A stretch of DNA of 64,000 nucleotides from Apodemus sylvaticus (Eukaryota > Chordata > Mammalia > Rodentia > Muridae), in contig NC_067492.1 of NCBI RefSeq assembly GCF_947179515.1, positions 14,011,416 through 14,075,415 on the forward strand. The letters are read 5' to 3'. A program made the position numbers and the translations under genes. Under the pieces are notes generated by a model. The model saw nothing but the letters and a program-made list of their open reading frames with translations, had not been told where the DNA came from and ran no database searches. Within the stretch, counting starts at the first letter, position 1. Each line of letters opens with the position of its first letter. Below are positions 42,690 to 53,586 of the stretch, one piece after another.

Positions 42690-42704
42690 ACTGCCCCCTG
42701 CCAG
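42690..42704 (-). promoter_or_regulatory. weak CTCF-like motif
   Basis: The plus strand reads actgccccctgccag. Its reverse complement fits 13 of 15 positions of CCASYAGRKGGCRSY. Confidence 0.25.
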
Positions 42705-42844
42705 ATGTCACCATCCCTAAACAACAAGTATTTTAGGGCTCACTGGCATCAAACTTTAATCCTTGGTGTGTAAATGGATTCAAAGATTGTGCAGGTAACA
42801 TACCGTGAAGCTTAGGTTGACAATCCCGGTCCTTGAATAGCTTT

Positions 42845-42905
42845 GGGTATCATATATATATATATATCCATAACCACTGGGATATATATATACTGGGATA
42901 TATGG
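42845..42905. repeat. TA-rich palindromic satellite
   Basis: Two TATATA runs (42852-42867 and 42882-42892) with ctgggatatat words repeated between and after them. Confidence 0.9.
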
Positions 42906-43024
42906 ATTTGTTTTTTTTTCATGAGAATTCATTGTTTGCCTCCAGAAATATATATGGACAGAGAATGAAGTGATCACAGAGAAAGGAGCTTCCCTTGAGG
43001 AAATTCTTCCATGAAACCCAGCTG

Positions 43025-43312
43025 TGAGGTGTTTTCTCAATTAGTGATCAAGGGTGGGAGGGCCAGCTGGTAGTCCAGGGTTCTATAAGAAAGCAAGCTG
43101 AGCAAGCCAGGGGAAGCAAGCCAGTAAGAAACATCCCCCTATGGCCTCTGCATCAGCTCCTGCTTCCTGACCTGCCTGAGTTCCAGTCCTGACTTCCTTT
43201 GGTGATGAACAACAATGTGAAAGTGTAAGTGGAATAAATCCTTTCCTCCCCAACTTGCTTCTTGGTCATGCATGATGTTTGTGCAGGAATAGAAACCCTG
43301 ACTAAGACAGAG
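43025..43312 (-). mobile_element. RMER1-like rodent repeat, 3'-truncated
   Basis: Reverse-strand landmarks: ctcaattagtgatcaagg, gagcaagccaggggaagc, ctctgcatcagctcctgc, ccccaacttgcttcttgg and gaatagaaaccctgactaag. Close to the 15355 copy, but it lacks the last 100 bp of the sense 3' end. The only minus-strand member in the window. Confidence 0.8.
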
Positions 43313-43594
43313 AATTACTTTTTTTACATTGGCTTCTAACAAATCAAATAATGACCATGCTTTTAAAAACACTTTTGTAAGTAGGAAGTCACCTCTTTTC
43401 ACTTTGCCTAATCATGGCAACTGATGGAGAGGGAAGGAAGGCAGTCCTCCTATGGCCACAGTTGTGTGTTTGAGATGCCAGCTGAACAGTTTCGTAATGT
43501 TTATAACTGGATTTGGAATGGTTTTGCTTTGTTTGTAGTTTGAATGGGACTTAGTCCTGAGAAAGGTCAGGTTGCTCACTACTAGACAGAGCTG

Positions 43595-43770
43595 GCTCCA
43601 GAGTATAGACTTTGGAACTAGATAAGTCTGTCTTCAACTCCTTCCCCTATCTAGTAAAATGGTAGATGGTCTCCTTAAGCTCCCAGAGACCAACTTCCTC
43701 TGAAAACTGTTAAGAGTATTTACCTAAAAGCCTTGAGACAACACTGAATAAGAAGCCACTTCCTGATAGT
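43595..43770 (-). mobile_element. MIR SINE
   Basis: Reads ctccagagtatagactttgg, atctagtaaaatggtagatg, gaaaactgttaagagtatt and aaagccttgagacaacactg. This follows reverse-strand MIR (ctctggagtcagac, atctgtaaaatggg, tgttgtgaggatt, aagcgcttagaacag). Confidence 0.65.
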
Positions 43771-45555
43771 ATCACAACAACCCAAATATTTCCAACGACT
43801 CTGTGTGGAGAACACCCATTCCCCTTAACAGCCTCAAGAGTACTCAATGGCTTCAACTAGATAGAGGACATCTGAGGCAAATTCCAGCCTCCTCAGTAGG
43901 ATCAAGTAGCTTCCCCCAAGTAGTTCACACTTGCTCTTCAGAAAACTGAGTAGCAAGGACCTTCTCCAGGAGTAAGGGCAATGAATGAGGCCCACTGATC
44001 AAAGACACAGTTGCTTAGAAACAGTTGTCTTGTCATGCAGTGCACTTGTCACGGTTCCCCAATTCAATGCTCCTCCCAGGAAAAAGAAACCAGTGTACAT
44101 GAGTCTAAGAGGAGGAGCATCAAGGGGAGTTCAGAGGAAATGACTGCACAACTCAGAAGCACTTTGCGTTCAAAGAATGACCCTGACTTTATCTCCAAAG
44201 GAGCTGAGGCCTTGCTTTGTCCCTGCATTCAAGTCCCTTGAGAATTACCTAGGAACACAGCAGCAGAAGGGCCTGTAGATTCCCATGTAGATTATGATGG
44301 GATCTCAGATCCCTCAGGGGCTGCTACCTCTTACACAATCACTGTATCTCGCCATATTATCGAAAGTCCATGGGGAAAAAAATCTCTCCACTGAGCCTCA
44401 TCCAGCCACTGACCTATCAGCTGGGAAGAGCACAGAACTGAAATAAATAATCTGGTCACATTCTGAGACAGAGACAAAACCTGGCCTCTCATCCCCTGAG
44501 TGTATCCCTCCCCTTGCCCCTGCTTGTAGGAGGCAGCAGCAGTTGTTAACAGGCTTAGTAGGGAAGAGTAGTTTGTGTGTTCTGAACCCAACAATGGATG
44601 TTGTGATATAGTTGCCTTCCCTTCCTGAGACATCCCACATTGGTTTTCCTTGGGAACTCCACCAGAGAACGATACAAGGGTCAGGGAAAAGAATAGAGTG
44701 TTGGGCCCACACCAGTTTCTGACAGCTACTCTAGATCAACCAGAGTATAAAGCCTTATCATGGGTCAGATCTCAGTGAGTCTTTTTCTATCCTGGGGCAC
44801 AATTCTGATGTCATTCTTTTAACAAATGGCAGTCACAGCATTTTACACTATGTGCACATAGCATATTCAAGTCTATAGCTAATGCTTAGAAAGTTTACAT
44901 CAAGTAATAGGCCTTTTAAAGATCACATTTCCATTCTTTTTTGTTTGTGGAAAATGATGTGATTTATTTTGAGGATATTCATAAAACTGGATTTGTGTGA
45001 GTGACAGGGTTTCCACACCCATCCTTTGTCTAAGATTTATGTTTGGGTAATCATAAGATTAGGATCTTTCTGTATAGTAGCTCAACCCCAGATCTGGGAT
45101 CCCCTAGGCCCTCCTCCTACCACAAAAATATATATTTAAAGCAACAGAAATCAGCTCCTTGCAGTTCTGAAAGTTGGCAGCAGAATTACAAAGAGCTGTG
45201 CTCCCTCTGATGCTTTAAGGAACAGCTGTGAGGGAACCTCTCTACCTCACGGTCTGCCACACATCCCACAATGGAACCCCGACCTGTGCGTGTTTGTGAG
45301 GTGTCTTCCTCTAAGAATGTCACCTCAGTGACCTTCCCCTTATCTCTGGCTTTAGGGTCTATCCACACCCAGTGCGACTCTCTTTAACACATCCTCTGTA
45401 CCCTTTTTCCAACTATGCAGATTCTGTATTCATTGATTGATTGACTGAATGACTGATTGATCAATTTCTGTGGTAGGAATTGAGCATCTGGACTTCTATA
45501 TGCTAGGCATGCACTCTACTCACACACCAAGCTCATTTTGTTTTGTTTTATTCTG
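43771..45555. other. long unique non-coding stretch
   Basis: About 1.8 kb without a recognisable repeat or exon. A TTGA-type short tandem lies at 45430-45463. Confidence 0.5.
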
Positions 45556-45682
45556 GTTTTATATTTGTGAGACACAGTCTCAAGAAGTTACCCAAGAATG
45601 CTGCTCTTGAATTCCTCACCCTCATGCTTAGCCTCTGGAGTAGCTGATTTTCCCGGGCTTTGCCACCAGGCACAACTAAATC
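45556..45682 (-). mobile_element. old B1 SINE
   Basis: Reads tgtgagacacagtctcaag, tgctcttgaattcctcacc, cttagcctctggagtagctg and tttgccaccaggcacaac, reverse-strand B1 with heavy divergence. Confidence 0.7.
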
Positions 45683-45859
45683 ATTTCAACACATCTTGTG
45701 AAATGGAATCGAAGCCCTAATACTACTACCTGTGGTATCTGCCTGCAGAACCTTATCCCAGCATCTCCTTTGAAACAGATGAGCATATTCTCAGAGCACA
45801 TGGATCTTTGTCATGTCACCTTTCCTTTTTGATGCCTCCATTTCTTTATCTATTTTTTT

Positions 45860-46005
45860 TTGTATTGTTTTCTTTGAGACAGAGTCTCACGTAGTCCAGG
45901 CTGACCCTTGAACTCACTCTGCTGAGAATGACTTTGAACTTCTGATCCTCCTGCTTATACCTCCTGAAAGCTGAGATGGAAGGTGTACATCACTGTGACT
46001 TGTGA
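45860..46005 (-). mobile_element. B1 SINE
   Basis: Reads ctttgagacagagtctcac, gtagtccaggctgacccttg, ctttgaacttctgatcctcc and ctgagatggaaggtgtacatc, reverse-strand B1 preceded by its T-rich tail. Confidence 0.85.
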
Positions 46006-46864
46006 TACATAAGTACAGTGCTGGGACACTTAAGGGCCCCACTCACTGGATCCCCAGTCCCCTATATCTGTTTGAAAGAGGGTCAGTGCCACCTGCTAAG
46101 CAGAGCTCAGCTCTACTCCTGTTCTTCCCCAGGACAATCTGCTTCTCTGCAGGCGCTCACACACTCTATTTCTTTGTGCAAGGTGAGCTGTCTCCCCCAC
46201 CAGACAGGCTGGCACCACTTGTTCCCATTGTGTCCCGAACACACAGGTCTGTGCATAGCGTCCAATAGGTACATTATACACACTTCAGAATACATGATTA
46301 ATTGGCACACACTTTTCAGCCTCTTGCCTAGTACTGAAGGCCTGTGAATAGTTTGGGAAACCCTGACGTTGTCTCTGTTTGAACTTTGTCCTGAGTTATG
46401 TTCTTCCACAGTTCTTTACCATCAGTAAAATCAGACTTGGTGCTGGTAGGTCCAGAGAAGGGAATCTAATATGAGGTAGGCGCAGGAGAGCTACAAGGAA
46501 AAAGTCAAATAATGAACAGGCTACTAAGTAGAAATCCAGGTCAGATAGGCTAGGCTGTGAGGCACAAGCTGGACCCAGTGCCCACCAACAAGACAGAACA
46601 ACTGAAGGAGACAGTGTATTTCCTCACTTTGGCCTTTTCTCTACCCAACCATCCAAAACTGGTACCCCTACCTTTGTCCAAAGCAACCGAGATGTTGGTG
46701 GGGAAAGGTTGGTAGTCCCTGCCTTACAGACCAAGGATACAGAAGTGAAAAGAGATCCTCTCTCTCCCCAGGACATACAAGACTACCCTATTTTCCAAAG
46801 GCAGCATGACTGTCTTGATGAGTCATAAGGACATGGAACTGTCCCTACTCTGAGAGATGCACCA
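46006..46864. other. unique non-coding DNA
   Basis: No confident repeat or exon. 46120-46340 might be an old LTR or L2 piece, unassigned. Confidence 0.45.
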
Positions 46865-47015
46865 CTCAGGAGCTTGCCATGGTGGTGTGTGCCTACCTGT
46901 GGTCCCATACATACTGATAAATACCTGGGAGGAGACAGGGGAAGTATAGTTTAGTAAACTCTAGCCCAGCCACAGGGAGTCTAGGCACCTGCAGAGTGAA
47001 ACCAGGCCCTACATC
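46865..47015 (+). mobile_element. B1 SINE, diverged
   Basis: Reads gcttgccatggtggtgtgtg, cctacctgtggtcccatac, tacctgggaggagacagg and tagcccagccacaggg. B1 5' half is good and the 3' half poor. Confidence 0.7.
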
Positions 47016-47345
47016 CCAGAGGCTACCATCTCATGGAGTACCTGCTGCAATGCTCCCTCAGTTGACTGAGAAGCATTAAGATAGCTCCAGGAGACAGAAC
47101 GGTCATAGATTTCCCCCACAGAAGAATGGGACAACACTTGGCCTTGGTAGGTAGCACCTTGAAGCTCACCATTATTGTGTGATTGTTCAGTCCAAATCCC
47201 ATGTCAAGAGTTCTGTGTGTTCCTTACTAAACTCACTGCATATAGCACAGTGGCTAAGTCCACAGGCGATGCAGGCAGCTGTGACTGATTTAAAACTCAG
47301 ATGCATTGCTAAACTTTCCTTACAAAGACAGTTGTGAGATGAGTT
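47016..47345. other. unique non-coding DNA
   Basis: No element recognised. Confidence 0.5.
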
Positions 47346-47452
47346 GTGAAAGCATGGGCTTGTACTTCCCATGCTTTTCAGGTAGAGGCAGAAGAGTCTT
47401 AAGTTCAAGGCAAGGCTGGGCTACATAGAAAGGCTCTGTCTCCCACAAAAAG
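47346..47452 (+). mobile_element. B1 SINE fragment
   Basis: Reads aggtagaggcagaagagtc, ttaagttcaaggcaaggctg, ggctacatagaaaggctctg and tctcccacaaaaag. Confidence 0.8.
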
Positions 47453-47462
47453 AAGTTAAAAG

Positions 47463-47736
47463 GGCAGAGAGATGTCTTCATCAGTCAGCTACTGCTATGC
47501 AAGTTTAAAGACCTGAGGTCGATCCCCTGTGCCAATGAAAAAAGCCTTGTGTGGCATTGCTTTATAATACCAGAACCTGAGAGCAGAGACAGGAGCATCC
47601 CCAGGCCTCACTGACAGCCAACATGGCTGAATAAGCAAGCTCCAGTTTCAGTAAGAGACCCTGTCTCAGAAACTAAATTGGAAATTAATAAAGACACCTG
47701 ACATTAACATATTAATATCTGGCCTCCATGCATGCA

Positions 47737-47774
<38 letters not shown>
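47463..47774 (+). mobile_element. B4/RSINE1 SINE with CA tail
   Basis: Head (agagatgtcttcatcagtc, gacctgaggtcgatcccc), B1-like half (gagcagagacaggagcatcc, caggcctcactgacagcc, gagaccctgtctcag) and end (gacacctgacattaac, tctggcctccatgc) into CA repeats. Confidence 0.85.
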
Positions 47775-47775
<1 letters not shown>

Positions 47776-48229
47776 GGCAATTGTAACTGCCCAGAACCTA
47801 CAGTATCTTCTTTGAAAAAAAAAGTGTTTAGAAAGAAAAGATTTCTCCCTTTGGGGCACAGATTCTTGGTGACCCGTGTAACCAGTCCTGGGGAAAGATA
47901 ATTGTAGAGTTGAGCCCTAATGAGTTAAGGGAAATTAATATGTAAAGGTGGCCATATCTCTTATCAGATAAGAGTAGGCCTTGTTGAATACTCTGCCCTC
48001 TGTTCTAAGCTGCCAGGAGAGATAACTTTCTTATCTGATTGGAGGTAGCTTCTCTGCCTGTGGAGGTCTCAGATTTGGGATTTTATGAGGATTTTAAAGA
48101 CAAGTGTTGTGCTCCTGACTCATCTATGGGGGGGAGGGTAGCCTGCCCCCCCCACCCATCAACTGTGTGAGGCTAAGAGCAGAAAAGGGAGCCCAACCTG
48201 ACCTTGTTTCCCTGTGGCACGACTGAAGA
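47775..48229. promoter_or_regulatory. unique block with GATA-motif cluster
   Basis: Five WGATAR words: AGATAA 47896-47901, TTATCA 47961-47966, AGATAA 47966-47971, AGATAA 48020-48025, TTATCT 48031-48036. The middle two form a perfect palindrome (47958-47974). CTG at 48010-48012 stands 7 bases before AGATAA, the spacing known for TAL1-GATA composite sites. Enhancer function is inferred only. Confidence 0.45.
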
Positions 48230-48330
48230 ATGACTCCACTTCTCTAAACCTCATTTTCCCCAGCCCTGAAATGGGCATGAAGTGCGCCTATTCATGCTCC
48301 TCTGCAAAGCTGTTATGAAAAAATATTTGT
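48230..48330 (-). mobile_element. MIR SINE fragment
   Basis: Reads cttctctaaacctcatttt, ccccagccctgaaatgggc and gcaaagctgttatgaaaaa. This follows reverse-strand MIR (cctctctgagcctcagttt, ctgtaaaatggg, gggttgttgtgagg). Confidence 0.65.
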
Positions 48331-49054
48331 CTGCAGTAGAGATACATGTCTAGTAGACTCAGCCATTGTATATTCACAGACACTCCCCCACCCCATTGCC
48401 CCTGTCTTAGACATAGATTCTAGAATGGTCTCAAAACTTTGTCTAGTTAAATCATTCCCTATGGGGATATATATATCCCCATACACATATCTGTTTCTTT
48501 TACATTCTCTCTATAGGGGTGGACAGACAGTCCCCAACCTCCCACATGAGTTACATAGGTACCAACATATAGTTTCATCTTTCTCTCCCAGTGTCTCATT
48601 TAAGCCTCCCCGATGGCCTTCCAATTTAACCATGTAGTGAGATCTCATCTCCGGTCAGTCGCCCACTTCTGCATAAAAAAAACCCACACACCCAAATCAT
48701 GAGGGTTCCAAGCTGGCCAGTATCACTGCATAGAAAACTCCTCTGGGACATAAATGTGCAGGGCATAGAATGCTCAGTGGTGTTGGGTGTAGACCTGTGA
48801 GAACTGCAAAGGCCAACAGGGTTGTGGGGGGGGGGGGAGGGCCCAGGCGAGGGATTATCTCTTCATGTGACCTATCTGGGCTTCTAACTTGGATTTCCTT
48901 ACAGTATGATAGCCTAGGGATCTATATGTGGTAGCTCTGTGATGGAAAAGAAAAACAACAAAACAAAACAAAACTGCCCCCAAATGACAGAGTTGACATA
49001 ATGTCACTTTAACTGCCCAGAGTCAGGTCATCCAGGAAACAAGGACCCCACTTT
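48331..49054. other. unique non-coding DNA
   Basis: No family recognised. Contains the 24-bp palindrome (separate entry), a G run at 48826-48838 and a caaaa-rich run at 48953-48972. Confidence 0.5.
48460..48483. other. perfect 24-bp palindrome
   Basis: The left half is tatggggatata and the right half is its exact reverse complement, with no loop. An alternating TA core is bounded by GGGG/CCCC. Confidence 0.9.
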
Positions 49055-49237
49055 ATTTTTTAAATTATTTTAATTTTTGAGTATGCGGGGGTGGGAATCA
49101 TTCATGAGTGCAGGTGCCCTCAGAGTCCAGAAGATGGTGTTGGATCCCCTGGAGTTTCAGGTGTTTTGAGCTTCCAGTGTAGGTTCTCTGACAGAGCAGT
49201 GCACACTCTTAACTACGGAGCCATCTCTCTAGCCCCT
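49055..49237 (-). mobile_element. B3-type SINE
   Basis: Reads aattattttaatttttgag, cagagtccagaagatggtg, gatcccctggagtttcagg, ctcttaactacggagccatc and tctctctagcccc, reverse-strand B2/B3 superfamily, closest to B3. Confidence 0.85.
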
Positions 49238-49649
49238 GAGTCTATCCCTTGATGGCGGAAATGTCAAAGATACCTTGGCCCTCTTTAATCTATTGTGATG
49301 GTTTGTCTTTGAGAAAACCCTTCTTCTCCCCATCTCCCCGTCTCAGGGATTCTCTCCTCTACTTTCTGCTATGAATTGATTGGGTGGAGAAGACAATCTT
49401 TTGGAAGTTGGGAGTCAGTTCTTTAAATAAAGGAGCCAAAGTTCATTGGGTATGCTATTTAGATCGTAGCAGATTTTAAAGAAAGTGGTACCTTGGCTAG
49501 AAGGGCTAGCTAGCAGCATTGAGGAGGAGTTTGTCAGATTGTGACTTATCTTTAGCCACTGCATAATGAGCCTAACCCATACGTTTTCACAAGGAGACAA
49601 ACCAGTATGTGTATGTGTACAAAGAATTCAATGTTTAACTGAACGATGC
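49238..49649. other. unique non-coding DNA
   Basis: No repeat recognised. The part from 49400 on has a non-repetitive enhancer-like texture. Confidence 0.45.
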
Positions 49650-50170
49650 TTCTTCTGCGTGGGAACTCTTCCCTGTGATTTGGAATACAGAGAAACTGCA
49701 AACTGATGTCTTATTCCTGCCGGGATAGACGCACCCACCTTCATTATTCACAGGTCATGGCAGGACTCTGGGGAATGAGGGACGGAGAGATAGCCCTGGG
49801 CCTCATGCCACCATCCTCACAATAGAACAAGGTCTTCCCTGCCAGCTGCTGGTCCTCACATCAGCTGTGTCCGCCCAGGCTCTGCCTCCGAGGGAAGGGG
49901 CTGGTACGAAAGAGTTGAACCCTCTCAAGGCCGAGGGCCCCGGGAGGGCTTCCTCTTTGCCTGCTGTAGAACAGCAGCTGGGCCCTGAGCATGGCAGGTG
50001 TCTAACAGCCCTCGGCAATCCTGCAAAACAGGAAGTGAGAGAGAACACCATATCCAATTGAAACTGCAGTGGACTGTGGGCTGCAATGCTTAATTAACCA
50101 CCCTCAGTCATTGCACAGATCTCTGTTGTTGCAGGAGAGGGGGAAGGGGGCAGAACACACGGAGGACAAC
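49650..50170. promoter_or_regulatory. GC-richer unique block, candidate regulatory element
   Basis: Moderately GC-rich, repeat-free, with retained CpGs (ggccgagggccccgggagg) and an ETS-type word (acaggaagtg, 50029-50038). It is not dense enough to be a CpG island. No exon structure seen. Confidence 0.3.
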
Positions 50171-50404
50171 AAAGCCATTTCTGGAATGTGTTTGTGCTTC
50201 ACTCCCTGATCCTGTTTGCTTATCCTGGATCCTGCTGGCAAAAATGCAGGGCGATCACTCTCAGGTTAGGTTCTCAGTGGGTTTTCGATGTATCCCTACC
50301 CACTCCCACCCTACTACACCAACTCAAGCTTAGATTTGTGCCATTATCTTTGCACTTTGCAATGTGTATTGAGGAAGAACATGTTACAGGCATTTCTTTC
50401 TTTT

Positions 50405-50540
50405 ATATTTAAACAGCTTTTTACATTTATTTATTTTATTGTTGGTTGGGGGAACGCCAACTCATGCACGTGGAAGTCAGCGGATGATAACTTACAGGAT
50501 ACTGATTGGATCTCCAGGATTGAACCCCCTTCACTGTGAT
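50405..50540 (-). mobile_element. B3 SINE, diverged
   Basis: Reads ttacatttatttattttatt, gcacgtggaagtcagcgg, gataacttacaggatactg and ggatctccaggattgaaccc, the reverse-strand 3' part of B3. The head is missing. Confidence 0.65.
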
Positions 50541-51448
50541 TGCTGACAAGTGGGAATGTGTTCGTGGGCAGCTCTGAGCATCATTTGGCTCTTTGAGATA
50601 CTCTGGCACATCTGTGCCTGATCACTGCTCCCCCATGTGGGCTAGTCCCTATACAGAAGGGTGTGGATCTGTTAGAATGGGTGTGAGGAGTATCTGAGGA
50701 ATGGGATTGTATGCTTGAAAGGATAAAAGTTCAGCAAGACAAAAGAGTAGTTACTAAGCAGTTGACACTGAACTCCAGGCTATGACAGGCTTGCTGCTGG
50801 ATGGTAGGTGTGTTTTAGTCATAAGGTAACTTGGGTTTCTCCCTTCAGTGAACATAGTCAAGTAGCTTCTCCACAGTATTTGGCATCCAAACTTGTCTTG
50901 ACTGTTGACTTGGAAGGACGTCTGGGTTATCCTTGGAGGACTATAAAACCTGGGGAGATGTAAGTGTATTAAACCCCCGCTAAGGAGTTACCCTCAGGCT
51001 GCTACAGCACAGCTTCTTTACAGTAACTATCCTCACAATGACCTTTTCTACATAGGAATTGTCGTCAACAAGCTCAGGTCACTGGTATGTGGTAGAGCCA
51101 GGAATCGAACACATACCTTCAAGCTTTACGGATTCCACCAAGTCCATAAATATCAGGATGGGGAAGATCCTCTTTTGTGGGGTTAATGAGCAACAAGAAA
51201 TGATTAGCCATCCCCTCAAAAGGGGCCAGAGGTTCATCCAGTGAGTCTCAGAATGGCTCCTGAAAGAATTGCAAATGCAGATCCACAAATTTTGTGAAGT
51301 CACTTTTGCTTCTTGCACCCTCCCAAAGGATATCTGTGACCTCACTTGGTGTTAAGTTCCATGAAACCCTCTGGCCTCACCCAGACTTCAACCAGACATG
51401 GGGTCACTGTCTTGGATTGGAGGCCACCACAGACACTGCGATAAACTG
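50541..51448. other. unique non-coding DNA
   Basis: No confident repeat or exon. A faint MIR-like word (ggtagagccaggaatcgaac) lies at 51091-51110. Confidence 0.5.
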
Positions 51449-51602
51449 CTTCTCCTTCTCCTCCTCCTCCTCCTCCTCCTCCTCCTCCTCCTCCTCCTCC
51501 TCCTCCTCCTTCTCCTTCTTCTTCTTCTTCTTCCCTTTTTCTTCCTCATTTTCTTCCTCTTCCTCTTCTTCCTCTTCCTCTTCTTCTTCCTCTTCTTCTT
51601 TT
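51449..51602 (+). repeat. TCC/TTC homopyrimidine tract (B2 tail)
   Basis: Pure pyrimidine except one A (51548). It abuts the tail end of a reverse-strand B2 and is probably its A/G-rich tail expanded. Ser/Leu/Phe frames across it are artefacts. Confidence 0.97.
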
Positions 51603-51778
51603 AGATTTATTTATTATATATAAGTATGGTGACACTGTCTTTAAACACACCAGAAGAGAGGGCATCAGATCTCATTACAGATGATTGCTAGCCACCATGT
51701 GGTTGCTGGGATTTGAACTCAGGACCTCTGGAAGAGCAGTCAGTGCTCTTAACCACTGAGTCATCTCTCCAGCCCTGC
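51603..51778 (-). mobile_element. B2 SINE, full length
   Basis: Reverse-strand order: agatttatttattatata, ggtgacactgtctttaaac, ggcatcagatctcattac, ccaccatgtggttgctggg, gtcagtgctcttaaccactg and catctctccagccc. Close to consensus. B2 in sense orientation carries RNA polymerase III A/B boxes in the tRNA-like head (51700-51778). Confidence 0.95.
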
Positions 51779-52015
51779 GGATAAGCTTTCTTAAAACAGC
51801 AATGTCCATGTCTCACCCCCAAGATATTCAGATTTAGTGGCTATGGAGAGACATCAAGAGCTTTCATTGTTTATAAATCTCCTCCCACTTTCCACCCAAT
51901 ACCCAATTGGCTATAATGTGTGTTCCCAAGGACCAGACTAGGGGGAATTGTTCTCCAGCTATCCAAGTGTTTGAATTGAGGTTCTATTTCCACTGTGTCT
52001 GAAGGATTGCACAAG

Positions 52016-52326
52016 AGAAGGCCATTGCTGAGAGGCAGCTTCATGGGTAAAGTATTTGTCTTGCAAGCCGGAGGACCTAAATTCTATCCCAAGAACCTAT
52101 GTAAAAGCAAACAAAAACAGACAAAACAGACCTGGTGGTTTCCCATAATCCCAGCACTGGGGAGGGAAGCAGGAACAGGCTTATCCCTGGGGCTTACTGG
52201 CCAGCTAGCATAATCAAATTGGTGAGCTGTAGGCTAGACAGAGACCTTGTCTCAGAAGAGTTGGTCAGCTCCTAAGGTTGTTCCTTTGCTTGTACATGGA
52301 CTCACAAAAGCGTATGCAACAAGTGA

Positions 52327-52360
<34 letters not shown>

Positions 52361-52370
52361 ACACACACAG
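52016..52370 (+). mobile_element. B4/RSINE1 SINE with CA tail
   Basis: Head (ttcatgggtaaagtatttg, tcttgcaagccggaggacc), B1-like half (ccataatcccagcactgggg, ggggcttactggccagc, gagaccttgtctcag), then a CA array at 52331-52369. Confidence 0.85.
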
Positions 52371-53586
52371 TGCAGAGGAAGCCTTGACTCTAAGGTTGCA
52401 GCTGGACTTGACTAAGCAAGGTCCAGCCTGGACCTTCAGAAAGTGGGACCTTTGCAGTTCTCCAGGACCTGATCTGCAATGGCAGGCAATATATCTTTAA
52501 GTACCACCAGAAGAGGCATGAACAAATGTCCCCGGGAAACCAGGCATCCCTCAGGAAATGTAAATGGGTCAGGGACTCTTAAAGAATTTAAATGAGCACG
52601 AAATAGGTGTAGAGGGTTTTCTGGGCCAATATGCAAGCAAACTAGTAAATAACTATTTTCAGCACCGGGTTTGGTTGGCGAAATTTGCATAGACATGTGA
52701 TGTGCCGAGTGTCTATTTTTACCATGCAAATCTGCAATCTGTAAAGAAAGCTCCGTGCCCCTTGTGGAGATCTAGGCTCAGACTGTTGGCTGGAAAGAGC
52801 TGATTTTCAGTGGGGCTGGATCTGGAGTTCTCTACAGTAAGGAGTCCAGGTGAGAAGCCAAGGGATGAGCAGAAAAAGAGAGAGGGTGTTGGTGGGACTA
52901 TTCTCGGGTTGAGCCTTCTTAACACTAAGATCTTCCCTTGAGCAAAGTACCGTCCCGTCCTTGAGAGACGGGAGTTCAAGTGGAAAGTTTGACATTTTCT
53001 GTGACGCCAGGCTTGCACACCACTTCCTAACCTTTCTTAGAAAGCCACCGCCATCATTATTAACTTATTATGTCAGTGTGAATATGATCTTCAACATGGA
53101 GATGAGGATGCGCCCTTGACAAATATCGCAGAACTGGAAACATCTCTGCCTTCTGCCTAGCTCGCCTTTTATTTCAGGTGTCAGCCATGACTTACAGCTT
53201 AAAGATCTGGGGTAAATTTTTTCATGCTTTGTTTTAAGTTCTGCATATGGCTACCAAGTGGGTATTTTATGGTTGTACAATGGGCTCCCCGGGGGCATGA
53301 TTTGCCCATGAACTTGGCATCTGTCTTCAAGTTATTAGGCAATAGTAAATTCCCTTGGCCTTTTCCTGTTTTCAGAATACACATGACAGAAAGGAGAGAA
53401 AAGCATCTATCATAGCAAGACCTTGTGTAGGGCAGAGAGCCCTAGATGCGTTATAAGTGGGATGGTGGCGTCTTTTGTTTACTGGCTGAAACATTATAAA
53501 AGCCTACACTAAATAACTACTTGATGGTGGCCATTTCTAGCTGTGGATTTGCCACACAAGTCAGGATATTTGTTTTATTAAAGTAA
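52371..53586. promoter_or_regulatory. unique block with paired octamer motifs
   Basis: No repeats recognised over about 1.2 kb. Perfect octamers lie at 52683-52690 (atttgcat) and 52734-52741 (atgcaaat), in opposite orientation. A 7-base-arm hairpin (tcccgtc/gacggga) lies at 52953-52973. 53060-53500 is AT-rich unique DNA. A regulatory role is a guess from motif content. Confidence 0.35.

Noticed and set aside
51294..51623. Ser/Leu/Phe-rich frames of 68-109 codons
   Set aside because: Homopyrimidine tail of a B2 SINE.
52719..53018. 99-codon minus-strand frame
   Set aside because: No family resemblance or codon-use signal. It overlaps motif-rich unique DNA and is better read as non-coding.
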